Assembly (NCBI RefSeq): GCF_024666525.1
Contig: NZ_CP088294.1
Span: forward strand, 2,232,001 to 2,296,000
Direction: 5' to 3'
From: Pseudomonas sp. J452
GTDB lineage: Bacteria > Pseudomonadota > Gammaproteobacteria > Pseudomonadales > Pseudomonadaceae
Length of the DNA stretch: 64,000 bases
Shown here: in pieces, positions 8,625 to 17,303 of the stretch
Layout of the letters: the number at the start of each line of letters is the position of its first letter
How positions within the stretch are numbered: position 1 is the stretch's first letter
Notes under the pieces: model-generated
Databases searched by the model: none
Seen by the model: only the letters and a program-made list of their open reading frames with translations
What the model was told of the DNA's origin: nothing
Translations under genes and position numbers: made by a program

Positions 8625-9542
8625 ATGGAATGGCTATCGGAATTTGGTGCCATCGCGGCCATGCAGGGCTTCAACGGTTTGTCCGTGTTCTGCGTGCTGC
8701 TGCTGATGGCCCTGGGGCTGGCGATCATCTTCGGCCAGATGGGCGTGATCAACATGGCCCACGGTGAGTTCCTCACCATCGGCGCCTACACCACCTTTGT
8801 GGTTTCGGTGCTGACCGAGCAATACGCGCCGTTCTTCGGCCCGTACTACTTTTTTCTCGCCATCGTGCTGTCGTTTTTTATCGCCGGCGCGATTGGCTGG
8901 CTGGTGGAGTGGGCGATGATCAGCAAGCTCTATCAGCGCCCGCTGGATACCCTGCTGGCCACCTGGGGCCTGTCGCTGGTGATGCAGCAGGCCTTCCGCT
9001 CGATCTTCGGCGCCCGCGAAGTCAGCGCCACCCTGCCCGAGTGGCTGATGGGCTCGTGGAACCCCACCGAGGCCATCGACATTCCGCGTAACGGCCTGTT
9101 CGTCATGGGCCTGACGGTGCTGATCACCGGCATGATCTTCCTCATGCTCTACCGCTCGCGCTGGGGCCTGCAGGTGCGCGCCACGGTGCAGAACCGGGTG
9201 ATGAGCCGCGCGGTGGGGATCAATACCAAGAAGGTCGACCGCATGACCTTTGCCCTTGGCTGCGGCGTGGCCGGGGTGGCGGGCGCGGCCTTCACCACCA
9301 TCGGCTCGACCGGCCCGACTGCCGGTTCCCTGTACATCGTCGACACCTTCCTGGTGGTGGTGTTCGGCGGCGCGTCGAGCCTGCTCGGCACCATCGCCTC
9401 GGCCTTCAGCATTGCCCAGGCACAGTCATTGATGGAGTTCTTCATGAGCGGTTCGATGGCCAAGGTGTTCACCCTGTCGGCGGTGATCCTGATTCTGATG
9501 ATGCGCCCGCAGGGGTTGTTCTCGATCAAGGTGCGCAAGTGA
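8625..9542 (+). CDS. urtB: Urea/amide ABC transporter permease UrtB-like
   Basis: A 305-residue inner-membrane permease of the LivH/BPD_transp_2 family, with about eight hydrophobic helices and the family signature GQMGVINMAHGEFLTIGAY. The ATG at 8625 gives the expected N-terminus (MEWLSEFGAIA); the longer in-frame start at 8565 reads through the REP. The upstream GGGGACC is only a weak ribosome site. It should pair with UrtC as a heterodimeric channel powered by UrtD and UrtE. Confidence 0.92.
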   Translation: MEWLSEFGAIAAMQGFNGLSVFCVLLLMALGLAIIFGQMGVINMAHGEFLTIGAYTTFVVSVLTEQYAPFFGPYYFFLAIVLSFFIAGAIGWLVEWAMISKLYQRPLDTLLATWGLSLVMQQAFRSIFGAREVSATLPEWLMGSWNPTEAIDIPRNGLFVMGLTVLITGMIFLMLYRSRWGLQVRATVQNRVMSRAVGINTKKVDRMTFALGCGVAGVAGAAFTTIGSTGPTAGSLYIVDTFLVVVFGGASSLLGTIASAFSIAQAQSLMEFFMSGSMAKVFTLSAVILILMMRPQGLFSIKVRK

Positions 9543-9559
9543 TGCAGAAGTCGCTGTTT

Positions 9560-9617
9560 GGAGGCGCCAGCGTGCTGGCGATGACTCCCGCAGGATCGCC
9601 AGCAAGCTGGCTCCTAC
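9560..9617. repeat. REP pair between urtB and urtC
   Basis: GGAGGCGCCAGCGTGCTGGCGAT is opposed to GATCGCCAGCAAGCTGGCTCC across about 10 bases. This is the second REP inside the urt operon and may affect mRNA stability between cistrons. Confidence 0.85.
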
Positions 9618-9648
9618 AGGGTGTGTTGTGCAATCAGGGGGCCCGGAC

Positions 9649-10821
9649 ATGAACCCGACACTCGATAAGTTTCTTGGCGGCAAGCAGGGTGCGATTGGCC
9701 TGGCGGTGCTGGCCACATTGATCCTGGTGGTGTTCCCGCTGGCGCTGGACGCCTTTCGCCTGAACATGGTCGGCAAGTACCTGACCTACGCCTTTGTCGC
9801 CGTGGGCCTGGTGCTGTGCTGGGGCTATGGCGGCATTCTCAGCCTCGGCCAGGGCGTGTTCTTCGGCCTCGGCGGCTACTGCATGGCGATGTTTCTCAAG
9901 CTCGAAGCCAGCGACCCGGAAAGCACCAAGATCCAGTCCACCCCCGGTATTCCGGACTTCATGGACTGGAACCAGATCACCGAACTGCCGCTGCTCTGGC
10001 AGCCGTTCCACAGCTTTGGCTTCACCCTGCTGGCGGTGATCGCGGTGCCGGTGATCCTGGCGCTGGTGATCGGCGTAGCGATGTTCAAGCGCCGCGTCGG
10101 TGACGTGTACTTCTCCATCGTCACCCAGGCGATTGCGCTGATCCTCACCGTACTGATCATCGGCCAGCAGGGCCTGACCGGCGGGGTCAACGGCATCACC
10201 GACCTGAAAACCCTGATGGGCTGGGATATCCGCGACGACAGCTCGAAGATGATCCTCTACTTCATCAATGCCTTCCTGTTGTTTGGCTGCATCCTGATCG
10301 GCCGTTTCATCCTCGCCTCCAAGCTCGGCCGGTTGCTGATGGCGATGCGCGACAAGGAAGAGCGGGTGCGTTTCTCCGGCTACGACGTGGCCAGCTTCAA
10401 GATCTTCGTGTTCTGCGTGGCGGCAGCGTTCTCCGCTATCGGCGGGGCGATGTTCGCCTTGCAGGTGGGCTTCATGTCGCCAAGCTTCGTCGGCATCGTG
10501 CCGTCGATCGAGATGGTGATCTTCGCCGCCGTCGGCGGGCGCATGTCGCTGCTCGGCGCGGTGTACGGCGCGCTGCTGGTCAACTACGGCAAGACCTACT
10601 TTTCCGAAACCTTCCCCGAGTTGTGGCTGTACCTGATGGGCGGGTTGTTTATCGCCGTGGTCATGTACTTCCCCAACGGCCTCGCCGGCCTGTGGGAAAG
10701 CCACGGGCGCAAATGGCTGGGCAAGCTCAGCCGCAAACCCGCAGCGGCCAGGACTCCCTCGCCAGCCGCAGAAACCCCGGCGGCCACTAGCCAACCCCGT
10801 GAACTGGAGACCACCCCATGA
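9649..10821 (+). CDS. urtC: Urea/amide ABC transporter permease UrtC-like
   Basis: A 390-residue LivM/BPD_transp_2 permease with about nine membrane helices and the family motif CWGYGGILSLGQGVFFGLGGY. The ATG at 9649 follows an AGGGGG ribosome site and gives MNPTLDKFLGG; the upstream in-frame start at 9628 has no advantage. The C-terminus is a basic, Pro/Ala-rich cytoplasmic tail. The stop overlaps the start of urtD (ATGA), so translation is probably coupled. Confidence 0.92.
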   Translation: MNPTLDKFLGGKQGAIGLAVLATLILVVFPLALDAFRLNMVGKYLTYAFVAVGLVLCWGYGGILSLGQGVFFGLGGYCMAMFLKLEASDPESTKIQSTPGIPDFMDWNQITELPLLWQPFHSFGFTLLAVIAVPVILALVIGVAMFKRRVGDVYFSIVTQAIALILTVLIIGQQGLTGGVNGITDLKTLMGWDIRDDSSKMILYFINAFLLFGCILIGRFILASKLGRLLMAMRDKEERVRFSGYDVASFKIFVFCVAAAFSAIGGAMFALQVGFMSPSFVGIVPSIEMVIFAAVGGRMSLLGAVYGALLVNYGKTYFSETFPELWLYLMGGLFIAVVMYFPNGLAGLWESHGRKWLGKLSRKPAAARTPSPAAETPAATSQPRELETTP

Positions 10822-11579
10822 GCCAGCCAAGCGGATTTCAGATGCCCAAACCGGTGCTGGCCATCGAAGGCCTGAGCGTGTCGTTCGATGGCTTCAAGGC
10901 GGTGGACGACCTCAATCTGTACATCGACCGCAACGAAGTACGGGTGGTGATCGGCCCCAACGGCGCCGGCAAGACCACGGTACTGGACCTGATCTGCGGC
11001 AAGACCAAAGCCACCGCCGGCAGCATCCAGTTCGAGAACCGCGAGCTGACCAAGATGCGCGAGTTCGACATCGTCCGTGCCGGGGTTGGGCGCAAGTTCC
11101 AGAACCCCTCGATCTACGAAAACCTCACGGTGTTCGAGAACCTGGAAATGTCCTACCCCAAGGGCCGCAAGGTATTCGGCGCGCTGTTCTTCAAACGCAG
11201 TGCCGAGGTGATGGCGCGGGTCGAGGAGGTGGCCGCGGAAATCCTCTTGGCCGAGCAGCTGTATATGCAGGCCGACCTGCTCTCGCACGGGCAGAAGCAG
11301 TGGCTGGAAATCGGCATGCTGCTGATGCAGGACCCGGCGCTGCTGATGCTCGACGAGCCGGTAGCGGGCATGAGCGTCAACGAACGCCTGCAGACCGCCG
11401 AGCTGCTCAAGCGCATCAGCAAAGGCCGTTCGGTGCTGGTCATCGAGCACGACATGGAGTTCGTCAAAAGCATCGCGCACAAGGTCACCGTGCTGCACCA
11501 GGGCAAGGTACTGGCCGAGGGCAGCATGGAATCGGTGCAGAGCAATCCCAAAGTCATCGAGGTGTATCTGGGCCATTGA
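10818..11579 (+). CDS. urtD: Urea/amide ABC transporter ATP-binding protein UrtD-like
   Basis: A 253-residue ATPase of the LivG type. It has Walker A GPNGAGKTT, signature LSHGQKQWLEIG (an atypical SHGQ, as in UrtD proteins), Walker B LLMLDEPVAG and the switch His in VIEHDMEF. The start overlaps the urtC stop by 4 bases. It energises UrtBC together with UrtE on the cytoplasmic face. Confidence 0.93.
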   Translation: MSQPSGFQMPKPVLAIEGLSVSFDGFKAVDDLNLYIDRNEVRVVIGPNGAGKTTVLDLICGKTKATAGSIQFENRELTKMREFDIVRAGVGRKFQNPSIYENLTVFENLEMSYPKGRKVFGALFFKRSAEVMARVEEVAAEILLAEQLYMQADLLSHGQKQWLEIGMLLMQDPALLMLDEPVAGMSVNERLQTAELLKRISKGRSVLVIEHDMEFVKSIAHKVTVLHQGKVLAEGSMESVQSNPKVIEVYLGH

Positions 11580-11628
11580 GGTGCCCTTCTTCCTTTGGGG
11601 GAGAGGGCGATCGGTACTGGAGCTTTTC

Positions 11629-11695
11629 GTAGGAGCCAGCTTGCTGGCGATCAATGCGCTGTCGATCCGCTGATCGCCAGCAAGCTGGCTCCTAC
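11629..11695. repeat. REP inverted pair between urtD and urtE
   Basis: GTAGGAGCCAGCTTGCTGGC and its inverted partner flank about 24 bases. It is the third REP within the urt operon; a short CTCTCCC-family fragment (GGGGGAGAGGGCGA) precedes it near 11597. Confidence 0.9.
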
Positions 11696-11742
11696 AGAGT
11701 CATTCTTCGCTGGCCTCAGGCCTTGAGTGCAAGGAGTCAAAC

Positions 11743-12432
11743 ATGTTCAAGATCAGCAACCTCGCTTCCGGTTACGGCCAGAGCCAGATCCTCCATGACC
11801 TCAACCTGAACGTGGAAAAGCGCGAAATCGTCGCGGTCATGGGCCGCAACGGCATGGGCAAGACCACCCTGTTCAAGAGCCTGATGGGCGTACTGCCGCA
11901 ATGGGGTGGGCAGATCAGCGTGGACGGTCGCGACATCTCCAAACTGGAAACCCACCAGCGGGTGGAGAGCGGCATCGCCTACGTGCCCCAGGGGCGGATG
12001 ATCTTCCCCAGCATGAGCGTGCTGGAGAACATCCAGACCGGCCTGCCGGCCGCCGCCAAGGGCAAGGTGCCGGAAGACCTCTATGCGCTGTTCCCGGTGC
12101 TGTTTGATATGCGCTCGCGCAAGGGCGGCAACCTCTCTGGCGGCCAGCAGCAACAGCTGGCTATCGCCCGCGCGCTGGCCACCAATCCCAAGGTGCTACT
12201 GCTCGATGAGCCAACCGAGGGCATTCAGCCGTCGATCATCAAGGACATCGCCCGCACCCTGAAGGAGATCCGCAACCTGCGTGACCTGACCATCGTGGTC
12301 TCCGAGCAGGTGCTGTCCTTCACCCTGGAAATCGCCGACCGCTTCCTGGTCATCGAGAAGGGCAAGTTCGTGGTCGAGGAAACCCGCGACAGGGTCGACG
12401 AGGCGACCATCAGCCGCTACCTGTCGGTGTGA
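11743..12432 (+). CDS. urtE: Urea/amide ABC transporter ATP-binding protein UrtE-like
   Basis: A 229-residue ATPase of the LivF type with Walker A GRNGMGKTT, signature LSGGQQQQLAIARAL, Walker B LLLDEPTEGIQPSI and a final switch region. The ATG at 11743 follows AAGGAG with 7-base spacing. It completes the five-gene importer and is followed, after 326 bases with an operator-like site, by the formamidase gene. Confidence 0.93.
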   Translation: MFKISNLASGYGQSQILHDLNLNVEKREIVAVMGRNGMGKTTLFKSLMGVLPQWGGQISVDGRDISKLETHQRVESGIAYVPQGRMIFPSMSVLENIQTGLPAAAKGKVPEDLYALFPVLFDMRSRKGGNLSGGQQQQLAIARALATNPKVLLLDEPTEGIQPSIIKDIARTLKEIRNLRDLTIVVSEQVLSFTLEIADRFLVIEKGKFVVEETRDRVDEATISRYLSV

Positions 12433-12439
12433 GTACTTT

Positions 12440-12555
12440 TCCCTCTCCCTAACCCTCTCCCGCAAGCGGGAGAGGGGACTGTTCGGCGTGAGGGTCATGT
12501 CTGACTGCGCTTTGCTCCCCTCTCCCATTTATGGGAGAGGGGCTGGGGGAGAGGG
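12440..12555. repeat. CTCTCCC-type inverted repeat element, copy 2
   Basis: CCCTCTCCCGCAAGCGGGAGAGGG is followed by CCCTCTCCCATTTATGGGAGAGGG and GCTGGGGGAGAGGG, the same composite as near 1255. The two hairpins just after the urtE stop may act as a transcript end or processing site. Confidence 0.8.
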
Positions 12556-12654
12556 CAAAATTTCCTGTTTTACGGCTGGCGTGTTCTTTATGCGCTGGCC
12601 GCTTTTTCGTGCCTTTCAAAAAGCTGCAAGCCACGTCATCGCTGGCGCGGCGCA

Positions 12655-12670
12655 TACGTCATCCGACGTA
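12655..12670. promoter_or_regulatory. Palindromic operator candidate upstream of fmdA
   Basis: The perfect inverted repeat TACGTC-ATCC-GACGTA has the same half-sites and 4-base spacer length as the site upstream of urtA, with a different spacer sequence. A weaker CACGTC half-site lies 23 bases upstream (12632). Its centre is about 96 bases before the fmdA ATG. Likely target of the cluster's response regulator (inference). Confidence 0.6.
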
Positions 12671-12758
12671 TTTGCTGAATTCCCCGCCCGTTCAAGACTA
12701 GCTCCGTACCCCGGCGCAGTGGCGCCAAGTCCCCATCAATGGCCCCAGGAGCTCTGTC

Positions 12759-13988
12759 ATGACCGAAACGCTGATCAAGGTCAATCTCAACCAGCCCGCC
12801 ACCGAGAACGAGCAGATCCACAACCGCTGGCATCCGGATATTCCGATGGCCTGCTGGGTCAAGCCGGGTGACGATTTCATCCTCGAAACCTACGACTGGA
12901 CCGCTGGCGCGATCAAAAACAACGACGACGCCAGCGACGTGCGTGATGTGGATCTGTCCACCGTGCATTACCTGTCGGGCCCGGTGGGCGTACACGGCGC
13001 CGAGCCGGGTGACCTGCTGGTGGTCGACCTGCTCGACATCGGCGCCATGGCCGACTCGCAGTGGGGCTTCAACGGCTTCTTCTCCAAGCAGAACGGCGGT
13101 GGTTTTCTGACCGACCACTTCCCGATGGCGCAGAAGGCCATCTGGGACTTCAAGGGCATGTTCACCAGCAGCCGGCACATTCCGGGGGTTAACTTCGCCG
13201 GCCTGATCCATCCCGGCCTGATCGGCTGCCTGCCGGACCACAAGATGCTCGCCGACTGGAACAAGCGCGAGCAGGAACTGATCGACAGCGACCCGCACCG
13301 CGTGCCGGCCCTGGCCAACCCGCCGATGGCGCCGACCGCGCACATGGGCAAGATGAAGGGCGAGGCCCGCGACCTGGCGGCACTGACCGGCGCACGCACC
13401 GTGCCGCCGCGCGAGCATGGCGGCAACTGCGATATCAAGGACCTGTCGCGCGGCTCGAAGATCTTCTTCCCGGTCTATGTTGCCGGCGCGGGCCTCTCGG
13501 TGGGCGACCTGCACTTCAGCCAGGGCGACGGCGAAATCACCTTCTGCGGCGCCATCGAAATGGCCGGCTGGGTGCACATGAAGGTCGAGCTGATCAAGGG
13601 CGGCATGGCCAAGTACGGAATCAAGAACCCGGTGTTCAAGCCGAGCCCGATCACCCCGCACTACAACAACTACCTGATCTTCGAAGGCATCTCGGTGGAC
13701 GAGGCCGGCAAGCAGCACTACCTGGACGTCAACATCGCCTACAAGCAGGCCTGCCTGAATGCCATCAACTACCTGACCAAGTTCGGCTACTCGCCGGCCC
13801 AGGGCTATGCGCTGCTCGGCTCGGCGCCGGTGCAGGGGCATATCAGCGGCATCGTCGACGTGCCCAACGCCTGCGCCACGCTATGGCTGCCGACCGACAT
13901 CTTCGACTTCGACATCAACCCCAATGCCTCCGGCCCGATCAAGCACCTCGACGGCAGCATCGACCTGCCCATCGCGCCGGACAAATGA
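12759..13988 (+). CDS. fmdA: Formamidase (acetamidase/formamidase family)
   Basis: A 409-residue member of the FmdA_AmdA family, which hydrolyses formamide (and weakly other short amides) to ammonium and formate in the cytoplasm. The N-terminus (MTETLIKVNLNQPATENEQIHNRWHP) and segments such as GPVGVHGAEPGDLLVVD, REHGGNCDIKDL and SQGDGEITFCGAIE are family hallmarks, including the Asp/His/Glu residues expected to bind the metal. The ATG follows AGGAG with 7-base spacing. Length is full. It lies downstream of the amide/urea importer and upstream of fmdB. Confidence 0.95.
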   Translation: MTETLIKVNLNQPATENEQIHNRWHPDIPMACWVKPGDDFILETYDWTAGAIKNNDDASDVRDVDLSTVHYLSGPVGVHGAEPGDLLVVDLLDIGAMADSQWGFNGFFSKQNGGGFLTDHFPMAQKAIWDFKGMFTSSRHIPGVNFAGLIHPGLIGCLPDHKMLADWNKREQELIDSDPHRVPALANPPMAPTAHMGKMKGEARDLAALTGARTVPPREHGGNCDIKDLSRGSKIFFPVYVAGAGLSVGDLHFSQGDGEITFCGAIEMAGWVHMKVELIKGGMAKYGIKNPVFKPSPITPHYNNYLIFEGISVDEAGKQHYLDVNIAYKQACLNAINYLTKFGYSPAQGYALLGSAPVQGHISGIVDVPNACATLWLPTDIFDFDINPNASGPIKHLDGSIDLPIAPDK

Positions 13989-14121
13989 GTTCCCTACCCG
14001 GGCGGGGATGGGGCTTTGGACGGCGTTCATCCCGGCCCGGGTGGCGAACACTCGGGACCTGTCACACCGCACTACCGGCTTGGCGGCCACGCGCCGCCGA
14101 ACCGCTGCCCAGGAGTCCGTT

Positions 14122-14469
14122 ATGCCGATCTATGAATACGACTGTGCCGACTGTGGCGACTTCACCCGCTTGCGGCCGATGGCCGAGCGCGACCAGCCCT
14201 GCGATTGCCCGTCCTGCGGCATGCAGAGTGGCCGGGTGATTCTTTCCGCACCGTGCCTGGCGACCATGCCTGGCAGCCAGCGCCGCGCCATCGCGGCCAA
14301 CGAGCGCAGCGCCAACGCGCCGCAGACGCTCGACGAATACCAGCAGACGCGCAAGCACCCCAAGGGCTGCGGCTGCTGCACGCCGAACAAACCCCTGGCG
14401 CCAACCAAGGCCAACCCGCATGCCATAAAAGGCAAACCGGCCGGCCGGCCGTGGATGATCAGTCACTGA
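14122..14469 (+). CDS. fmdB: FmdB-family zinc-ribbon protein
   Basis: A 115-residue protein. The N-terminal zinc ribbon has C8 and C11 (CADC) paired with CPSC, the FmdB/CxxC_CXXC_SSSS fold. A basic, Ala-rich middle and a Cys cluster near the C-terminus (GCGCC) follow. The ATG at 14122 is preceded by AGGAG at 6 bases. FmdB is linked to regulation of formamidase in methylotrophs, but its biochemical role is not established. The pairing with fmdA supports the name. Confidence 0.88.
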   Translation: MPIYEYDCADCGDFTRLRPMAERDQPCDCPSCGMQSGRVILSAPCLATMPGSQRRAIAANERSANAPQTLDEYQQTRKHPKGCGCCTPNKPLAPTKANPHAIKGKPAGRPWMISH

Positions 14470-14496
14470 CGCGACGTGCCAACCCATCCCATCCCT

Positions 14497-14520
14497 GTAG
14501 GAGCCAGCTTGCTGGCGATC
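14497..14520 (+). repeat. REP monomer
   Basis: GTAGGAGCCAGCTTGCTGGC followed by GATC. First of three REP copies on the 3' side of the REP-associated transposase gene. Confidence 0.9.
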
Positions 14521-14607
14521 TGAGTGGTTATCGTCTGGGCAATACCGCACCCAGAATGCACGGCGTTATTGCTACAGATGCACTGAGATAAAGAGGTTTA
14601 GCGCGTT

Positions 14608-14631
14608 GATCGCCAGCAAGCTGGCTCCTAC
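14608..14631 (-). repeat. REP monomer, inverted
   Basis: The inverse complement of the copy at 14497, about 87 bases away, giving a widely spaced inverted pair. Confidence 0.9.
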
Positions 14632-14655
14632 ACCGGCAGCACCGTGCCGTTCTTT

Positions 14656-14679
14656 GTAGGAGCCAGCTTGCTGGCGATC
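14656..14679 (+). repeat. REP monomer
   Basis: A third copy in the same orientation as 14497, ending 18 bases before the transposase stop codon. Confidence 0.9.
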
Positions 14680-14697
14680 CGGCCTATCAGGTCACAA

Positions 14698-15162
14698 TCA
14701 GATGGCATCCCACAGCGGATAATCGCCCAGCCGCTGAACTAACCCGGCACGCAATGGATTGGCGACGACGTAACGTGCGACTGCTTGCAAGTCTTCTTCT
14801 GCGCGCAAGGCGTGATCATGAAAACCCTTCAGCCAGACCTTCTCGCCTGTCCTGCCCGAGACCCTGTTGATGGTAATCGCGCTGCGTGATTTGGTGTTCT
14901 GCATAAGCTGCGACAGCGGCATCGCCCCCAGACCGACCAACCAATGCAGATGGTCCGGCATCACCACCCAGGCCAGTGATTCGACTCCACCTGCGTCATG
15001 CAGGTAGCGCATTTCCTTCACCAGCAAGCGGGCTAGCTGCCAATTCTGGAAAACGGCTTTGCGCTCATGGGTAATGGCGGTCAGCAGATAGATTCTGCCG
15101 GGTTCGCAGATACGCCCGCGTCGCAGCGCATGACCGCGATGGGCGAAGAGGCTGGAATCCAT
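14698..15162 (-). mobile_element. REP-associated tyrosine transposase (RAYT, Y1/HUH type)
   Basis: A 154-residue single-domain HUH transposase. H71 and H73 (VMPDHLHWL) form the metal-binding HUH motif and Y131 (ARYVVANPLRAG) is the nicking tyrosine; the start (GRIYLLTAITHERKAVF) fits the family. RAYTs nick and rejoin single-stranded REP/BIME DNA and are thought to spread REP elements. This gene is bracketed by REP copies on both sides (three at 14497-14679, an inverted pair at 15187-15255) belonging to the dominant REP family of the window. All catalytic residues are present, so it looks intact. Confidence 0.9.
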
Positions 15163-15186
15163 TCCAGAAGCTCCCTGAGTTCAGTT

Positions 15187-15255
15187 GTAGGAGCCAGCTT
15201 GCTGGCGATCAGCGTGCATATAAGCAGCTCGGATCGCCAGCAAGCTGGCTCCTAC
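15187..15255. repeat. REP inverted pair upstream of the RAYT gene
   Basis: GTAGGAGCCAGCTTGCTGGC faces its complement GCCAGCAAGCTGGCTCCTAC across about 29 bases, between the transposase start and the prfC stop. It completes the bracket of REPs around the RAYT gene. Confidence 0.9.
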
Positions 15256-15263
15256 AGGGTAGG

Positions 15264-16847
<1,584 letters not shown>

Positions 16848-16867
16848 GGTGTGGGAACCCGTCGACA

Positions 16868-16920
16868 CGTAGTCGGTTGTTAAAGGTAAGTCGGTTGTCA
16901 AAAGTAGTCGGTTTGTCAAA
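16868..16920 (-). repeat. Three tandem ~17-base repeats in the prfC leader
   Basis: Read on the minus strand, three near-identical units TTTTGACAAACCGACTA, TTTTGACAACCGACTTA and CTTTAACAACCGACTAC follow each other directly, each with a TTGACA-like core. They lie between the TATAAT box and the prfC start. Confidence 0.7.
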
Positions 16921-16930
16921 AAAGGCGGCG

Positions 16931-16936
16931 ATTATA
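16931..16936 (-). promoter_or_regulatory. -10 box candidate for prfC
   Basis: A perfect TATAAT on the minus strand about 85 bases upstream of the prfC ATG. No good -35 is found 16-18 bases further upstream, so the promoter may depend on an activator or the match may be chance. Confidence 0.35.
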
Positions 16937-17303
16937 GCGGGAAACGTGGGCCGCGCGGCGCCCGGCTGGCGCTCAGGCGTGCCGGGGTTTTGTGCAGCAT
17001 TCCGGACGTTTTGTTGAGGATTAAAAACAGTCAATCAGGCAGGCGACAACCGGGTGCAAAACAGCGGCAATTTTTGATTGATCTCAGGCCCCCATGGTCC
17101 TAAAGTTCGCGCCCGAACGTCCATGCTGGAAACGATCCATCCGGCTCAAGTACTGACGACGAGAGGCCCGCAGGGTTCTCGGCGACATGCCTTGGGAAGT
17201 AGGCGAACCAAAGTGGGGAAACGGATTAGGCGTTCGCGGCTCTTTATCCAGAGCCATCCCTGTTAAGCACCCATTGCTTGCTTTTACCCATTTGGAGTCC
17301 CGC

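Larger units (their letters stand above)
12433..12758. other. urtE-fmdA intergenic region with repeat and operator
   Basis: This 326-base gap contains a CTCTCCC-type repeat (12440-12555) and, closer to fmdA, a perfect palindrome matching the one upstream of urtA. This suggests fmdA has its own regulated promoter and is not only read through from urtE. Confidence 0.6.
16848..17303. other. prfC-speC divergent intergenic region
   Basis: A 456-base gap. On the prfC side are three tandem 17-18 base units (16868-16920) and a TATAAT box (minus strand, 16931-16936). On the speC side are several short hairpins: GTTCG-CGCC-CGAAC (17105-17118), GGTTC/GAACC (17174-17209) and GGCTCT-N6-AGAGCC (17238-17255). 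The speC frame stays open back to an ATG at 17187, but this lacks a ribosome site. This may be a structured leader. Confidence 0.5.

Noticed and set aside
17187..17303. Upstream in-frame start of speC adding 39 residues
   Set aside because: No ribosome site at 17187 and the added residues do not resemble the SpeC N-terminus; kept only as part of the leader observation.
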